From Ruminimicrobiellum sp045223915 (GTDB lineage: Bacteria > Elusimicrobiota > Endomicrobiia > Endomicrobiales > Endomicrobiaceae), in assembly GCA_045223915.1 (NCBI GenBank), contig JBGUZU010000017.1, positions 19,280-83,279 on the forward strand: DNA of 64,000 nucleotides. Direction: 5' to 3'. Shown piece after piece: positions 1 to 8,749 of this stretch; position 1 is the stretch's first letter; the number at the start of each line of letters is the position of its first letter. The position numbers and the translations under genes were made by a program. The notes below the pieces were generated by a model, which did not search any database, was not told the DNA's origin, and was given only the letters and a program-made list of their open reading frames with translations.

Positions 1-521
1 AATATGCGTTATATTCATTTTTTAAAGACAAAATAGATTTGGTTGTATCCGGAATAAACACATGTGCAAATCTTGCACAGGATGTCGTTTATTCCGGAAC
101 AGTGGCTTCTGCTCGTGAAGGAGCATATTTGGGAATACCGTCAATGTCCGTTTCCGCAAGTGATGAAGCAAATCCTTGCTATAATCAAGTTGCAAAAGCG
201 GCACTAAAAATAGCAAAAGAAGTTTTAAAAAAAGAAAAAAAAGGCAGACCTGCACTCTGCCTGAATATAAATATTCCCCCAAACTATAAAGGAATAAAAG
301 TTGTTCCGTTAGGTATAAGATGTTACGATGAAACAATCGTAGAAAAGAAAACAAAAAAAGGAACATATTATAAACTTGCGGGCAGATTTATCTCCGGAAA
401 GAAAAATAAAAAATCGGATATTGATGCCATAGAACAAGGTTTTATTTCAATTACTCCGTTAGAACTTGACCAAACAAGTTTTTCAAAAATAAAAAGCTAC
501 AAATTCTTGGAAAACAAATAA
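1..521 (+). CDS. surE: 5'/3'-nucleotidase SurE, C-terminal part (gene enters from the left edge)
   Basis: The frame is open from the first base of the window, so the true start lies outside. The visible protein begins in the SurE core: a DLVVSGIN-type block followed by NLAQDVVYSGTVASAREG, the conserved metal/substrate region of this survival protein family, which dephosphorylates nucleoside 5'- and 3'-monophosphates. The C-terminal half (N-I-N-I-P-P, then the dimerisation tail) is complete and ends in TAA. It is the only host gene on the + strand in the window and converges with comF, leaving two bases between the stop codons. The family call is secure; the substrate is known from the family only. 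Confidence 0.9.
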   Translation, partial: YALYSFFKDKIDLVVSGINTCANLAQDVVYSGTVASAREGAYLGIPSMSVSASDEANPCYNQVAKAALKIAKEVLKKEKKGRPALCLNINIPPNYKGIKVVPLGIRCYDETIVEKKTKKGTYYKLAGRFISGKKNKKSDIDAIEQGFISITPLELDQTSFSKIKSYKFLENK

Positions 522-523
522 AT

Positions 524-1237
524 TTATGCTCTGGCAAGAGTTACAACAACAGTTTTACATCTTAAACTTTTCAAAACTTTTGCACATTGGTTGGATGTAG
601 AACATGTGGTTGCAATATCATCTATTAAAAGAATTCTTTTGCCTTTTACAATATCGATATATTTTTTGTTTATATCGAACATACTTTCCATATTTTCATG
701 TCTTTCTTGTTTTTTCAAATTAAATTGCGGTTTAGTATATTTTGTTCTTATTAGAGCATTATACATGGGTTTATTTATATGTTTAGAAACTTTTTCGGCA
801 AGCAGTTCCGCTTGATTATAGCCTCTTTTCCACTTTTTAAGCCAATGCATAGGAACAGGAACAACAATATCTATATTTTTATCTATATTTTCTTTTTTTA
901 TAAATTCTGCCATCGGTAAAGACAACTCTGTTGCCAAAAAAGTTTTTCTTGAATATTTTAACTTCTTTATTAACTTTTTCATTTTGATTGAATATGTATA
1001 AGGAGCTTTTAAAACATCAAAATAAATATCTTTATTATTTTTACAATCTGAACATGTTGCACCGCCATCAGGTAACGGTAATGAACATTTATGACAAATT
1101 AATCCTTCTAATTTTGGAATAGATTGTAAACAAACATCACAAATATTTTTTCTCGAATTAAAAGATAAAGTCTTGCCGCAAAGCGAACATGTTCTGGGAA
1201 ATATTATTGATGTTATAAAATCAAAAATTTTTTTCAT
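524..1237 (-). CDS. comF: ComF-family phosphoribosyltransferase-like protein
   Basis: This 237-residue protein has the ComF layout. The N-terminal 65 residues hold four CxxC pairs (Cys17/20, 33/36, 48/51, 62/65) that would form a double zinc ribbon. The rest is a type I phosphoribosyltransferase fold with the PRPP-binding block ILLIDDIATTCST near residues 202-214 and the family motif RGYNQAELLA. ComF proteins act in DNA uptake during natural transformation in some bacteria, but many non-competent bacteria keep one, so the role here is open. It directly follows the SprA-like gene (one base between them) and is probably co-transcribed with it. Confidence 0.88.
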   Translation of the reverse strand: MKKIFDFITSIIFPRTCSLCGKTLSFNSRKNICDVCLQSIPKLEGLICHKCSLPLPDGGATCSDCKNNKDIYFDVLKAPYTYSIKMKKLIKKLKYSRKTFLATELSLPMAEFIKKENIDKNIDIVVPVPMHWLKKWKRGYNQAELLAEKVSKHINKPMYNALIRTKYTKPQFNLKKQERHENMESMFDINKKYIDIVKGKRILLIDDIATTCSTSNQCAKVLKSLRCKTVVVTLARA

Positions 1238-1238
1238 A

Positions 1239-4200
1239 TTAGAATTGTATAGTTAACTTACTTGAAAGTTCTATATTAGTATAATTTTGTTCGGGAACAT
1301 AAGTAAATAAAAATCTTGAAAAATTGGTTCCCAATGCAAACCTAAAGTTTTTAGATATTTCATAATCTGCAGATAATTTAAAACCAAAATTTTGATAATT
1401 ATCGGCTTCAACATCCACCGCAGAGCTTTGTGTATTATAGAACACATTAGATTCAAACAACAATCTGTTTTTTAAAGGAATATTTCCTATCAAAGGTATT
1501 TTTATTCCGGTCGGGAAAACCAAATCCGAAGTTGCCTGGCCGTTTATAGCATTAGAGAAAATTTGTGATGCAAGTTTACCTTTCGAATTTTTACTCCAAT
1601 TTTGAGAATTATCATATCTTAAACTAAATCTCCATTGTTTAATATTTGTAGCAATTTGAACGGCCCAATTTGTTATTTTCCCTTCCTGTTTTAAAACATT
1701 TTGTTCCGTGTCATACTCTTGACTGGAGGTAACATCCGCCGAAAGCAACAAATCATATTTTTTCACAACTTTTAACTTATAATCACCGCCGAACATAATA
1801 CTGTCTCCGTGGGAAACACCTGCAACCGTCGTAGTTTTTTTATTATATTTTAAATTAAGTTGTGTATCACTCATCCAACTTTGGCCAAATAATTTTTCAA
1901 ATCTGCTCATACCTATAAGAATATCCGGCCATGTTTTTGTGTAAGAATCTTTTGTAGTTCCGGTACTATAAGATTCTTCTTCTCCGTCGGTAAAAGTAAA
2001 ACTCATAGTCATTGTTTTTATCGGTAAAAGTTTCCCCTTCAAATCAAAAGCTTCAAAAGGATTATATCTTCCTATAATTCTTCTATCATCTCTTTTTAAA
2101 ACTGTTTTAACTGTATAAGATGATGTTGAATATACAGGCTGTATTTCTTTTAACATGTTGTCTCTTATCCATAACTTATCGGCGGAAAAACCCACAGACG
2201 AGAAATTCTTTTCTACATTAGTATATGAATCGGAATCTTGTAATCTGTAAGATGTCGTGAATGTTAAGCTTTTCAAATATTTGGTATCAAAAATATCTTT
2301 TGCCTGTAAATTCCAAGTAAATTCTGTTGTCCCTATTCTGTCTATTGCCTTTTTTTCTCCGGGATAAAGTTTTGTAGCAGACATACTGCTATAGGTTAAG
2401 TCATAAGTTTCAACTGTATTTAAGCTGTAAAGTATATTAGGTTGGAACCATTTTGCTACTTTAAAATTTAAACTTGCTCCTATATCTTGATTTAAAGATT
2501 TATCATAAAAAACTTCTTCGTTTTCAAAATATTCTTTATTCTTTTCATTAACTCTCGTAATAACATAAGCAGGAGAAAAAATAACCTTATCGAAGAAAGA
2601 AAACGGAGCCTTCAATCCCCAAGTTTCAGTCTTTTCCAAGGTTAAGAAATCATCAATTTCCATATATTTTCTCATAGTATCTAAATCCAAGAAAGCATTC
2701 GTATCTTCTATTTTTTCCGTGGGATAAACTTTATATGTAGAATTACTTATTCTGTAATCACCTACGAGACTTGTAGGCAAAAAGTCAAAATCTATCGGAT
2801 TCAAATATACCATGTTTGCAGAAATTGTCTCTTTATCTTCAAGTCTTTCAATATTTTCCGTATCTTTAATAAATCTGTTATACTCTAAAGTAACCTTAGG
2901 TAAATCGGTTCCTGCAGACAAAACGGTATTTACTTTTCCCATATATGAAACAACTTTACCTTCATCTAATACGGAAACCTGATCGGAAGTATTTTGTAAT
3001 GCAAGAGGTGTAACAGTTTTTGTTTTAATCAAAGATGCGCTTATCGGTAAAACTTGTGTTCCTGCAATTTCAACACCATTAAAAGTAAGATCGGCACAAT
3101 CCTCATAAAAAGTTCTGTCATAAGTTCCCGGTGCAAAAGTTTCGAAATCTTGATCTATGTTTTTTCTGTATAAATCAACATTTAAACCACCTATTCTGCC
3201 TCTACCGCTCCAATTAATATTTAAATCAGCTTTCCATGCATTACCATCTTTGCTTTTCGTTCCCGTAACATGAATTTCATTTACCCAAATTTCACCGGCA
3301 TCCGCGCCATTTGTCTCTACACCGGTTTCAATGAATGCAATTTTTTGTAAACTCGGTTCACCTTCTTTTGTAATTCTGGGATTATTTGTATCCCATGCAG
3401 CCATTGCTCCATATCCGGGCTGATTAATTTCCAATACATTCCATTTTCCTTTCATATCTTCGGTTATTGGAATAGAATATTGGTAATAATTATTTTCATC
3501 ACCACCGACTCTCATTATGAAATTGCTCTCATTTGGACTTACTGCAGTAGTGCTTGCAATATACAAAAAGAATTTAAATTTTTCATAATTCGATATATCA
3601 AATCCGGAACTGTATGTTGCTCTGGCAAAAAATTTATCACCACTTGTAACAGAGTCATAGTTTATTGCCAAAGCCTGTTCATCTCTTTTCGAGTCACTGT
3701 CTATATCATATAAGTCCCTATAGTATGAATTTGTTAAAAGAGAAACATATTGCGGATTATCTCTTCCTATGGAAAAAATTTCACCTTCACTCAAAGAATT
3801 ATTTTGTTCTTTAGTCCATTTATTTCCTACAACCGAAATTTTTCCCACTGTCATTTTTCCGGTTCCTGTATATCCGGAGCCAATAATTGTTAACCTTGCA
3901 ATTCTGATATTTTTCCATTTTTCTTTATCTGTAATATCTAAAGGAATTTGTACTCTTTGCCAAGAAGTTTTTGTAATATCTTCACCATAAGTCCCGTCAC
4001 CTATAACAAAACTTGATAAATTTGAATCGTATTTATCTAAAATATTATTACCATTTAAATCTTCCGTATCAAGTCTACCGTTGTTTGCACCTATTTTTGC
4101 TATACCACCTGTCTTATTTGCAAAATCTCTGCCGATATCTTCCCAAGGACTAATTATTCCGTCACCATTTTTATCTTCGGTATCTAAAATATCATTTTGA

Positions 4201-6764
4201 TCGGAATCTTCATTTATTGAAGATGCTAAATCAAGTCTTAATTTAACTTGTGCAAAATTTGCTTTTATCCAAATTTCCAAATATAATTTTTTTGAAAAAT
4301 CATATCCTGCGGCAGAAATAATTTGCCCTATTGATGCATAATCACAATTGAGTAAATTATAATTTATATCCATTACCTGTTGTTTTTCACCGGAAATAAT
4401 TTCTAAATTTTTATCTATATCTTTTTTTTCTATATCATAATTTTTCCAAGTTATTGCATTGGTATCATATTCCGCATATATACCGTTGGGTGTAGCAGCA
4501 TAAAACCAATTATCGTCTATTAAAGAAAAACTATCATCTTGTTTTGCACTTTCCATAGACTCAACTATTGCCTTTCCTGTAGTGTTCTGATTATACCTGC
4601 TCATTGCATATTCGGCAGATGCGGAAACTTTTAAACTATCGGTTATCTTTATATTTTTTACTTTGGCATCCACTTCTCCTACCAATGTACTTGATGGAGT
4701 TGTATAAATATCCGGCAATTTTGTATCCTCGGCAGCAAACTCATAAATAAAACTTCCACCCAATGAAATATTATCCGTAAAATCATATTGAGATCTTACT
4801 CCTACAAGAGTAGATCCGGAGGAAGCTCCTCCCAACGGGGAATAATCATAAGATACATCTATAACCGTATCATTTGTAATATATTCATCTTTTAATATTG
4901 TCAAAATACCTACATCATAATCTAACATATAATCTTCGTTTATTTTTAAAGTTTTACCGTTTGCAACAACTTTTTCCGACATAGGAACAATATCTGTTCT
5001 CAAGTTAAAAATTTTAACTTTATATTCGTATTGTGCAACAAAATTATATTTATGTGTGTTTGATGTATATAAATCATCATGCAAAGGTTTACCTGTTATC
5101 GGTTGCAAGTTGAATACACCCTTTTCATAATCAACAATAATATTCGCTTCATATCCGTCAATATTAGGAAATTTAGGAACGGGTTTTCCTCCATCTATTA
5201 TACTTGGCACGGTATCGTTTAAATCTCTTAATTCCAAAATAAAATTATCTCTACCGTTATATTTTGAAATTTGATAACTTCCCAAGCTGTAAAATGTATG
5301 AACTTCCGTAGATAATGCATCGGTATTATTTGTATCTTTAATTATTTGAGGATTTCCACCTGTTTCATCCGATAACCATGTGCCATCGGTATACTGATAA
5401 TCGATAGCTACAACATATTGGTTAGACAATGATGTTTTAAAAGTAAGTATTCCGGTAGTATAATCTATTGTATAATCGGTTCCTGCCGTAAGTTTTATGA
5501 AATTACCGTTATATTTTGTTGTTTGAGGTGATTCTTTCATGTAATATAAATCAATATCTCTTGGTATTACAATATAATCACTGACGGTAGTTTTTATTTT
5601 ATCCAAATATACTTTCGCTGTATCATTTCTTATTGTTTTTGAAGTATCCTTAATAATGGAATAATATTTGTATTTTATATATGAAGTATCCGCTATAATT
5701 TTTTTCTCGGTTTTGGTGCTGCCTTTAAATTGTTTACTTTCGGAATAACCTTTTGTTTTGGAAAAGAAAGCTCTTGTTTTTAAATTTTTATATTGAGTAT
5801 CTACCTTGGCACCAAACAACTCTTTCGAGTATCCCGAAAATTCCGTGCTCGGGAGTTCTACATTAATATCACCGAATGCCGCTTCTCTTACAAATTCGTT
5901 TCCTTTACCCTTATAAAGAATATAAATATCTTTTTTATCTTCTTGAGTATCATCAAAATCAACATTTAATTCAAGTCTGTCTCCGACGGTACCTTTTATT
6001 TTCATTTGCAATTCTTGTTCCATTGAAAAATCCGAAGAGTTAGCTCTTTTTCCGGACTCTTCATTATCGTAAATAGTTCCGGAATAATTTACCCCTATTA
6101 ATTTCCTTCCGGATAACAACAATTTTGAATCAAAAGGTAATTTCTCTGCAATTTTCTTTGCAAAAGATTTATCTTTATCTTCTGTCTTTTCCGTTTTATC
6201 TTCCTTTTTTTGTTCTTTTTTATCTTCCGGTGTAACGGTAGAAGTACTTGAAGCTACAGCTGTTGTTGTGGATGAACCAACATTATCTGTGTTTGCGGTA
6301 TCGGTAGATTTATTTAAATTTAATTTATCCAGAACTTTTTCTCCGGCTATTCCAAGTGCCGTGGTTGTAGGAATATTCAAATCATAATTGGAATCTTTTT
6401 GAGGCTTTTCAACAATTGCCCCTGAAGAATAATATGTTCCTAAATCGTTTTCATCGGGAATAACTGTTGCTGACGATACTTCAATATTCTTATCAGCTTT
6501 CACTTCTTTATATTTTAACGGTTTTGTTATATCTATATTTTCTGTACCACTTGAAACATTCACGGTATCGGTAGAACTTTCTATTGTACCAGTAGACTGA
6601 TTTACTTGCATTGTGTTCGCAGAAATATCTACAGTATCTGTAGATTGGTTCACTTGTTGTGTACTTGTCGCGTCAAATGTACTACTACTCACAGAAACAT
6701 TATCTTCTGCAAGTACATATACCGAACAAAATAAAAAAGTGATTATCAAAAATACTTTTTTCAT
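1239..6764 (-). CDS. SprA-like giant outer-membrane protein (1841 aa)
   Basis: The protein starts with a signal peptide (about residues 1-19, cleavage after VLA). A low-complexity Ser/Thr/Asn stretch follows, with repeats of the type STDTV and VNQST, then a Lys/Glu-rich linker to about residue 205. After that come alternating beta-strand segments typical of SprA and related outer-membrane proteins: a block with GDINVELPSTEFSGYSKELFG and FFSKTKGYSESKQFKG, and later GEIWVNEIHVTG. Around residues 855-915 are Asp/Asn-rich segments (D-x-N-G-D-G and L-D-T-E-D) resembling calcium-binding EF-hand or thrombospondin-3 repeats. It ends in Phe, as outer-membrane barrels do. SprA is the type IX secretion translocon in Bacteroidota; relatives occur elsewhere with unknown roles. 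No other type IX gene is visible nearby. Family assignment is by motif memory and moderately sure; function is not. Confidence 0.6.
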   Translation of the reverse strand: MKKVFLIITFLFCSVYVLAEDNVSVSSSTFDATSTQQVNQSTDTVDISANTMQVNQSTGTIESSTDTVNVSSGTENIDITKPLKYKEVKADKNIEVSSATVIPDENDLGTYYSSGAIVEKPQKDSNYDLNIPTTTALGIAGEKVLDKLNLNKSTDTANTDNVGSSTTTAVASSTSTVTPEDKKEQKKEDKTEKTEDKDKSFAKKIAEKLPFDSKLLLSGRKLIGVNYSGTIYDNEESGKRANSSDFSMEQELQMKIKGTVGDRLELNVDFDDTQEDKKDIYILYKGKGNEFVREAAFGDINVELPSTEFSGYSKELFGAKVDTQYKNLKTRAFFSKTKGYSESKQFKGSTKTEKKIIADTSYIKYKYYSIIKDTSKTIRNDTAKVYLDKIKTTVSDYIVIPRDIDLYYMKESPQTTKYNGNFIKLTAGTDYTIDYTTGILTFKTSLSNQYVVAIDYQYTDGTWLSDETGGNPQIIKDTNNTDALSTEVHTFYSLGSYQISKYNGRDNFILELRDLNDTVPSIIDGGKPVPKFPNIDGYEANIIVDYEKGVFNLQPITGKPLHDDLYTSNTHKYNFVAQYEYKVKIFNLRTDIVPMSEKVVANGKTLKINEDYMLDYDVGILTILKDEYITNDTVIDVSYDYSPLGGASSGSTLVGVRSQYDFTDNISLGGSFIYEFAAEDTKLPDIYTTPSSTLVGEVDAKVKNIKITDSLKVSASAEYAMSRYNQNTTGKAIVESMESAKQDDSFSLIDDNWFYAATPNGIYAEYDTNAITWKNYDIEKKDIDKNLEIISGEKQQVMDINYNLLNCDYASIGQIISAAGYDFSKKLYLEIWIKANFAQVKLRLDLASSINEDSDQNDILDTEDKNGDGIISPWEDIGRDFANKTGGIAKIGANNGRLDTEDLNGNNILDKYDSNLSSFVIGDGTYGEDITKTSWQRVQIPLDITDKEKWKNIRIARLTIIGSGYTGTGKMTVGKISVVGNKWTKEQNNSLSEGEIFSIGRDNPQYVSLLTNSYYRDLYDIDSDSKRDEQALAINYDSVTSGDKFFARATYSSGFDISNYEKFKFFLYIASTTAVSPNESNFIMRVGGDENNYYQYSIPITEDMKGKWNVLEINQPGYGAMAAWDTNNPRITKEGEPSLQKIAFIETGVETNGADAGEIWVNEIHVTGTKSKDGNAWKADLNINWSGRGRIGGLNVDLYRKNIDQDFETFAPGTYDRTFYEDCADLTFNGVEIAGTQVLPISASLIKTKTVTPLALQNTSDQVSVLDEGKVVSYMGKVNTVLSAGTDLPKVTLEYNRFIKDTENIERLEDKETISANMVYLNPIDFDFLPTSLVGDYRISNSTYKVYPTEKIEDTNAFLDLDTMRKYMEIDDFLTLEKTETWGLKAPFSFFDKVIFSPAYVITRVNEKNKEYFENEEVFYDKSLNQDIGASLNFKVAKWFQPNILYSLNTVETYDLTYSSMSATKLYPGEKKAIDRIGTTEFTWNLQAKDIFDTKYLKSLTFTTSYRLQDSDSYTNVEKNFSSVGFSADKLWIRDNMLKEIQPVYSTSSYTVKTVLKRDDRRIIGRYNPFEAFDLKGKLLPIKTMTMSFTFTDGEEESYSTGTTKDSYTKTWPDILIGMSRFEKLFGQSWMSDTQLNLKYNKKTTTVAGVSHGDSIMFGGDYKLKVVKKYDLLLSADVTSSQEYDTEQNVLKQEGKITNWAVQIATNIKQWRFSLRYDNSQNWSKNSKGKLASQIFSNAINGQATSDLVFPTGIKIPLIGNIPLKNRLLFESNVFYNTQSSAVDVEADNYQNFGFKLSADYEISKNFRFALGTNFSRFLFTYVPEQNYTNIELSSKLTIQF

Positions 6765-6771
6765 TATTTAA

Positions 6772-8385
6772 TTACTGAACCAAAAGATTTGCATTTTTAT
6801 ATTTTATATTTTCTTTTTCAACATACCATTGATAAAAATTCCAACCTATACCGGCAGAAGCGAGTTCAACATTTTTAAATCTTTTATGAATACAAACAAG
6901 ATTTTCCGGATAATATAAAAATATACATGGCGGATCATCTCTCATAATATCTTGAATTTTATGATAACATTTGATTCTTTCATCTTTGCTAAAAGTTGCC
7001 CTTGCTTTTACCAACAACTCATCAACTTCTTCATTCTTATAAGACATAAAATTATATTGCCCCTGCCCTGCCTGAGACGAATGCCACAAAGAAAACTGGT
7101 CCGGATCAACTGCTGTATTCCACCCTAAAATAAGAGCATCGAAATTTTTCTTATTCACATATTGATTTAAAAAGCTGCTCCACTCCAAAATTCTCACATT
7201 AACTTGAATGCCTATTTTTTTTAATTGTTCTTGTATAATTTGAGCCGTAAGCTCTCTTGTTTTGTTTCCTTGATTTGTAATTATATTTATTTCAAAATCT
7301 TTGCCGTTATACAATAACTTACCATCTTTAGTTTTGCTGAAACCTATAGACAGTAAAAGTTCTACGGCTTTTTGAGGATTATATTCATAAGGTTTTTCTT
7401 CCTTATATGCCCAAGACTGAGGAGGAAATATTCCTTGAGCAGGTTTAGCCATTCCTGATAATACTCCGGTTATAATATCTCTTTTATCTATTGCATAATT
7501 CATTGCTTGTCTAAATTTGATGTTATTATACGGTTGTTTTTCAAGATTAAAACCTAAAAATGTAAAACTAAAAGCAGGATAACGAAATTTTGCATATTTT
7601 TTAAAAAAAGATTCGTATGCATTCCATTGATCGGGTGTTAAAGAAAGCTCATCGATTGTTTCCGTTCTTAACTCCAAAAACTGAACAGATTGATCCGGTA
7701 TTACCCTAAATAACAAAACTTTTATTTTAGGAACACCTTCATAATAATTAGGATTAGCTTCCAAAACTATTTTTTGATCCGTAACCCATTTTTTAAATAC
7801 ATATTGTCCTGTTCCTATAGGATTTCTATTGTACTGCGATGTATTTATGTCTTCGTTTTTAAAAATATGTTCGGGAATTATACCCATTGCCCAACTTTCA
7901 AGTATAGGAGCGAAAGGTTTATCATAAGTAACAATAAAAGAATAATCATCTACTATTTTAAACTCTTTTACCATCAAATAGTCCGACGAAAACGGTGTTC
8001 TTGTATTCGGATCAGTTAATTTATCAAAAGTAAATTTAACATCTTTAACGGTAAATTTTTCACCGTCGTGCCATAAGATATTTTTCTTTAAATTGAATTT
8101 TATTTTCAAGCCGTTTTCCGACACTTGATAACTTTCAGCTAAATCACAAACCAAATTCAAATCTTTATCATATTTTAAAAGTCCGTTATATATATAAGAA
8201 TTAACGGCAGAAGATGATGAATCCGAAGCCAAAATAGGGTTTAAATATATTGCATCTCCTATCGAAGACACAACATACATATCTCCGGAATTCGTATCAT
8301 CAATATTAATTTCGGTTTTATTACATGAAACCAAAAATAAAATTGTTATAAAAGAAAATAAATATCCTATCTTTCTTAATTTCAT
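6772..8385 (-). CDS. Peptide/oligopeptide ABC transporter substrate-binding lipoprotein
   Basis: A 537-residue extracytoplasmic solute-binding protein of family 5 (DppA/OppA type). A lipoprotein signal ends in LVSC (Cys21 would be lipidated). The family signature region lies around residues 65-130, with LAESYQVSENGLKIKFNLKK and WHDGEKFTVKDVKFTFDKL. Later family blocks such as RQAMNYAIDKRDI and GWNTAVDPDQFSLWHS are present. Such proteins capture peptides or other ligands for a permease. No permease or ATPase gene is adjacent, so this is either an orphan receptor or its partners are elsewhere. It sits 7 nt upstream of the SprA-like gene, consistent with one transcript. Confidence 0.88.
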   Translation of the reverse strand: MKLRKIGYLFSFITILFLVSCNKTEINIDDTNSGDMYVVSSIGDAIYLNPILASDSSSSAVNSYIYNGLLKYDKDLNLVCDLAESYQVSENGLKIKFNLKKNILWHDGEKFTVKDVKFTFDKLTDPNTRTPFSSDYLMVKEFKIVDDYSFIVTYDKPFAPILESWAMGIIPEHIFKNEDINTSQYNRNPIGTGQYVFKKWVTDQKIVLEANPNYYEGVPKIKVLLFRVIPDQSVQFLELRTETIDELSLTPDQWNAYESFFKKYAKFRYPAFSFTFLGFNLEKQPYNNIKFRQAMNYAIDKRDIITGVLSGMAKPAQGIFPPQSWAYKEEKPYEYNPQKAVELLLSIGFSKTKDGKLLYNGKDFEINIITNQGNKTRELTAQIIQEQLKKIGIQVNVRILEWSSFLNQYVNKKNFDALILGWNTAVDPDQFSLWHSSQAGQGQYNFMSYKNEEVDELLVKARATFSKDERIKCYHKIQDIMRDDPPCIFLYYPENLVCIHKRFKNVELASAGIGWNFYQWYVEKENIKYKNANLLVQ

Positions 8386-8392
8386 TTATTTT

Positions 8393-8749
8393 TTATAGTT
8401 TATCCCAATTCTTTTTACCTTCTCTGAGCATTTGAGCACTTGCACCTTCTTTCTTCAAATGAGGGCTATATTCTCCGCCCATATCATGCATTGCTGCTTT
8501 CCAATTTTTACTTGAATAAACAGAATTATTATAGTGCCTTATACCCGGTAAATTATTAAACCAATTCTTGAAAGAATTCCAACCGGATTTTACGGAAGTT
8601 TTAAACCTAACGACTTTTTCATTTTTCATAAAATTATCATAAGCTCTTTCTATTTTTTGAGTTATTGATAAATCTTCCGCATAAATTTTTGCGGAGCCGC
8701 ACACAAAAAACAAACTGCAAATTACAAAAAACAAAACAAATTTTTTCAT
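8393..8749 (-). CDS. Small exported protein, unknown function (118 aa)
   Basis: I do not recognise this family. The protein has a clear N-terminal signal peptide (KK, then a hydrophobic run, then SAKIYAED) and a mature part of about 93 residues rich in Lys, Trp and Asn (for example WNSFKNWFNNLPG). It ends with a charged tail. The start codon overlaps the stop of the upstream TPR/membrane gene by four bases, and the peptide-binding lipoprotein starts 7 nt downstream, so translation is probably coupled. A periplasmic or envelope-associated role is inferred only from the signal peptide. Confidence 0.7.
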   Translation of the reverse strand: MKKFVLFFVICSLFFVCGSAKIYAEDLSITQKIERAYDNFMKNEKVVRFKTSVKSGWNSFKNWFNNLPGIRHYNNSVYSSKNWKAAMHDMGGEYSPHLKKEGASAQMLREGKKNWDKL

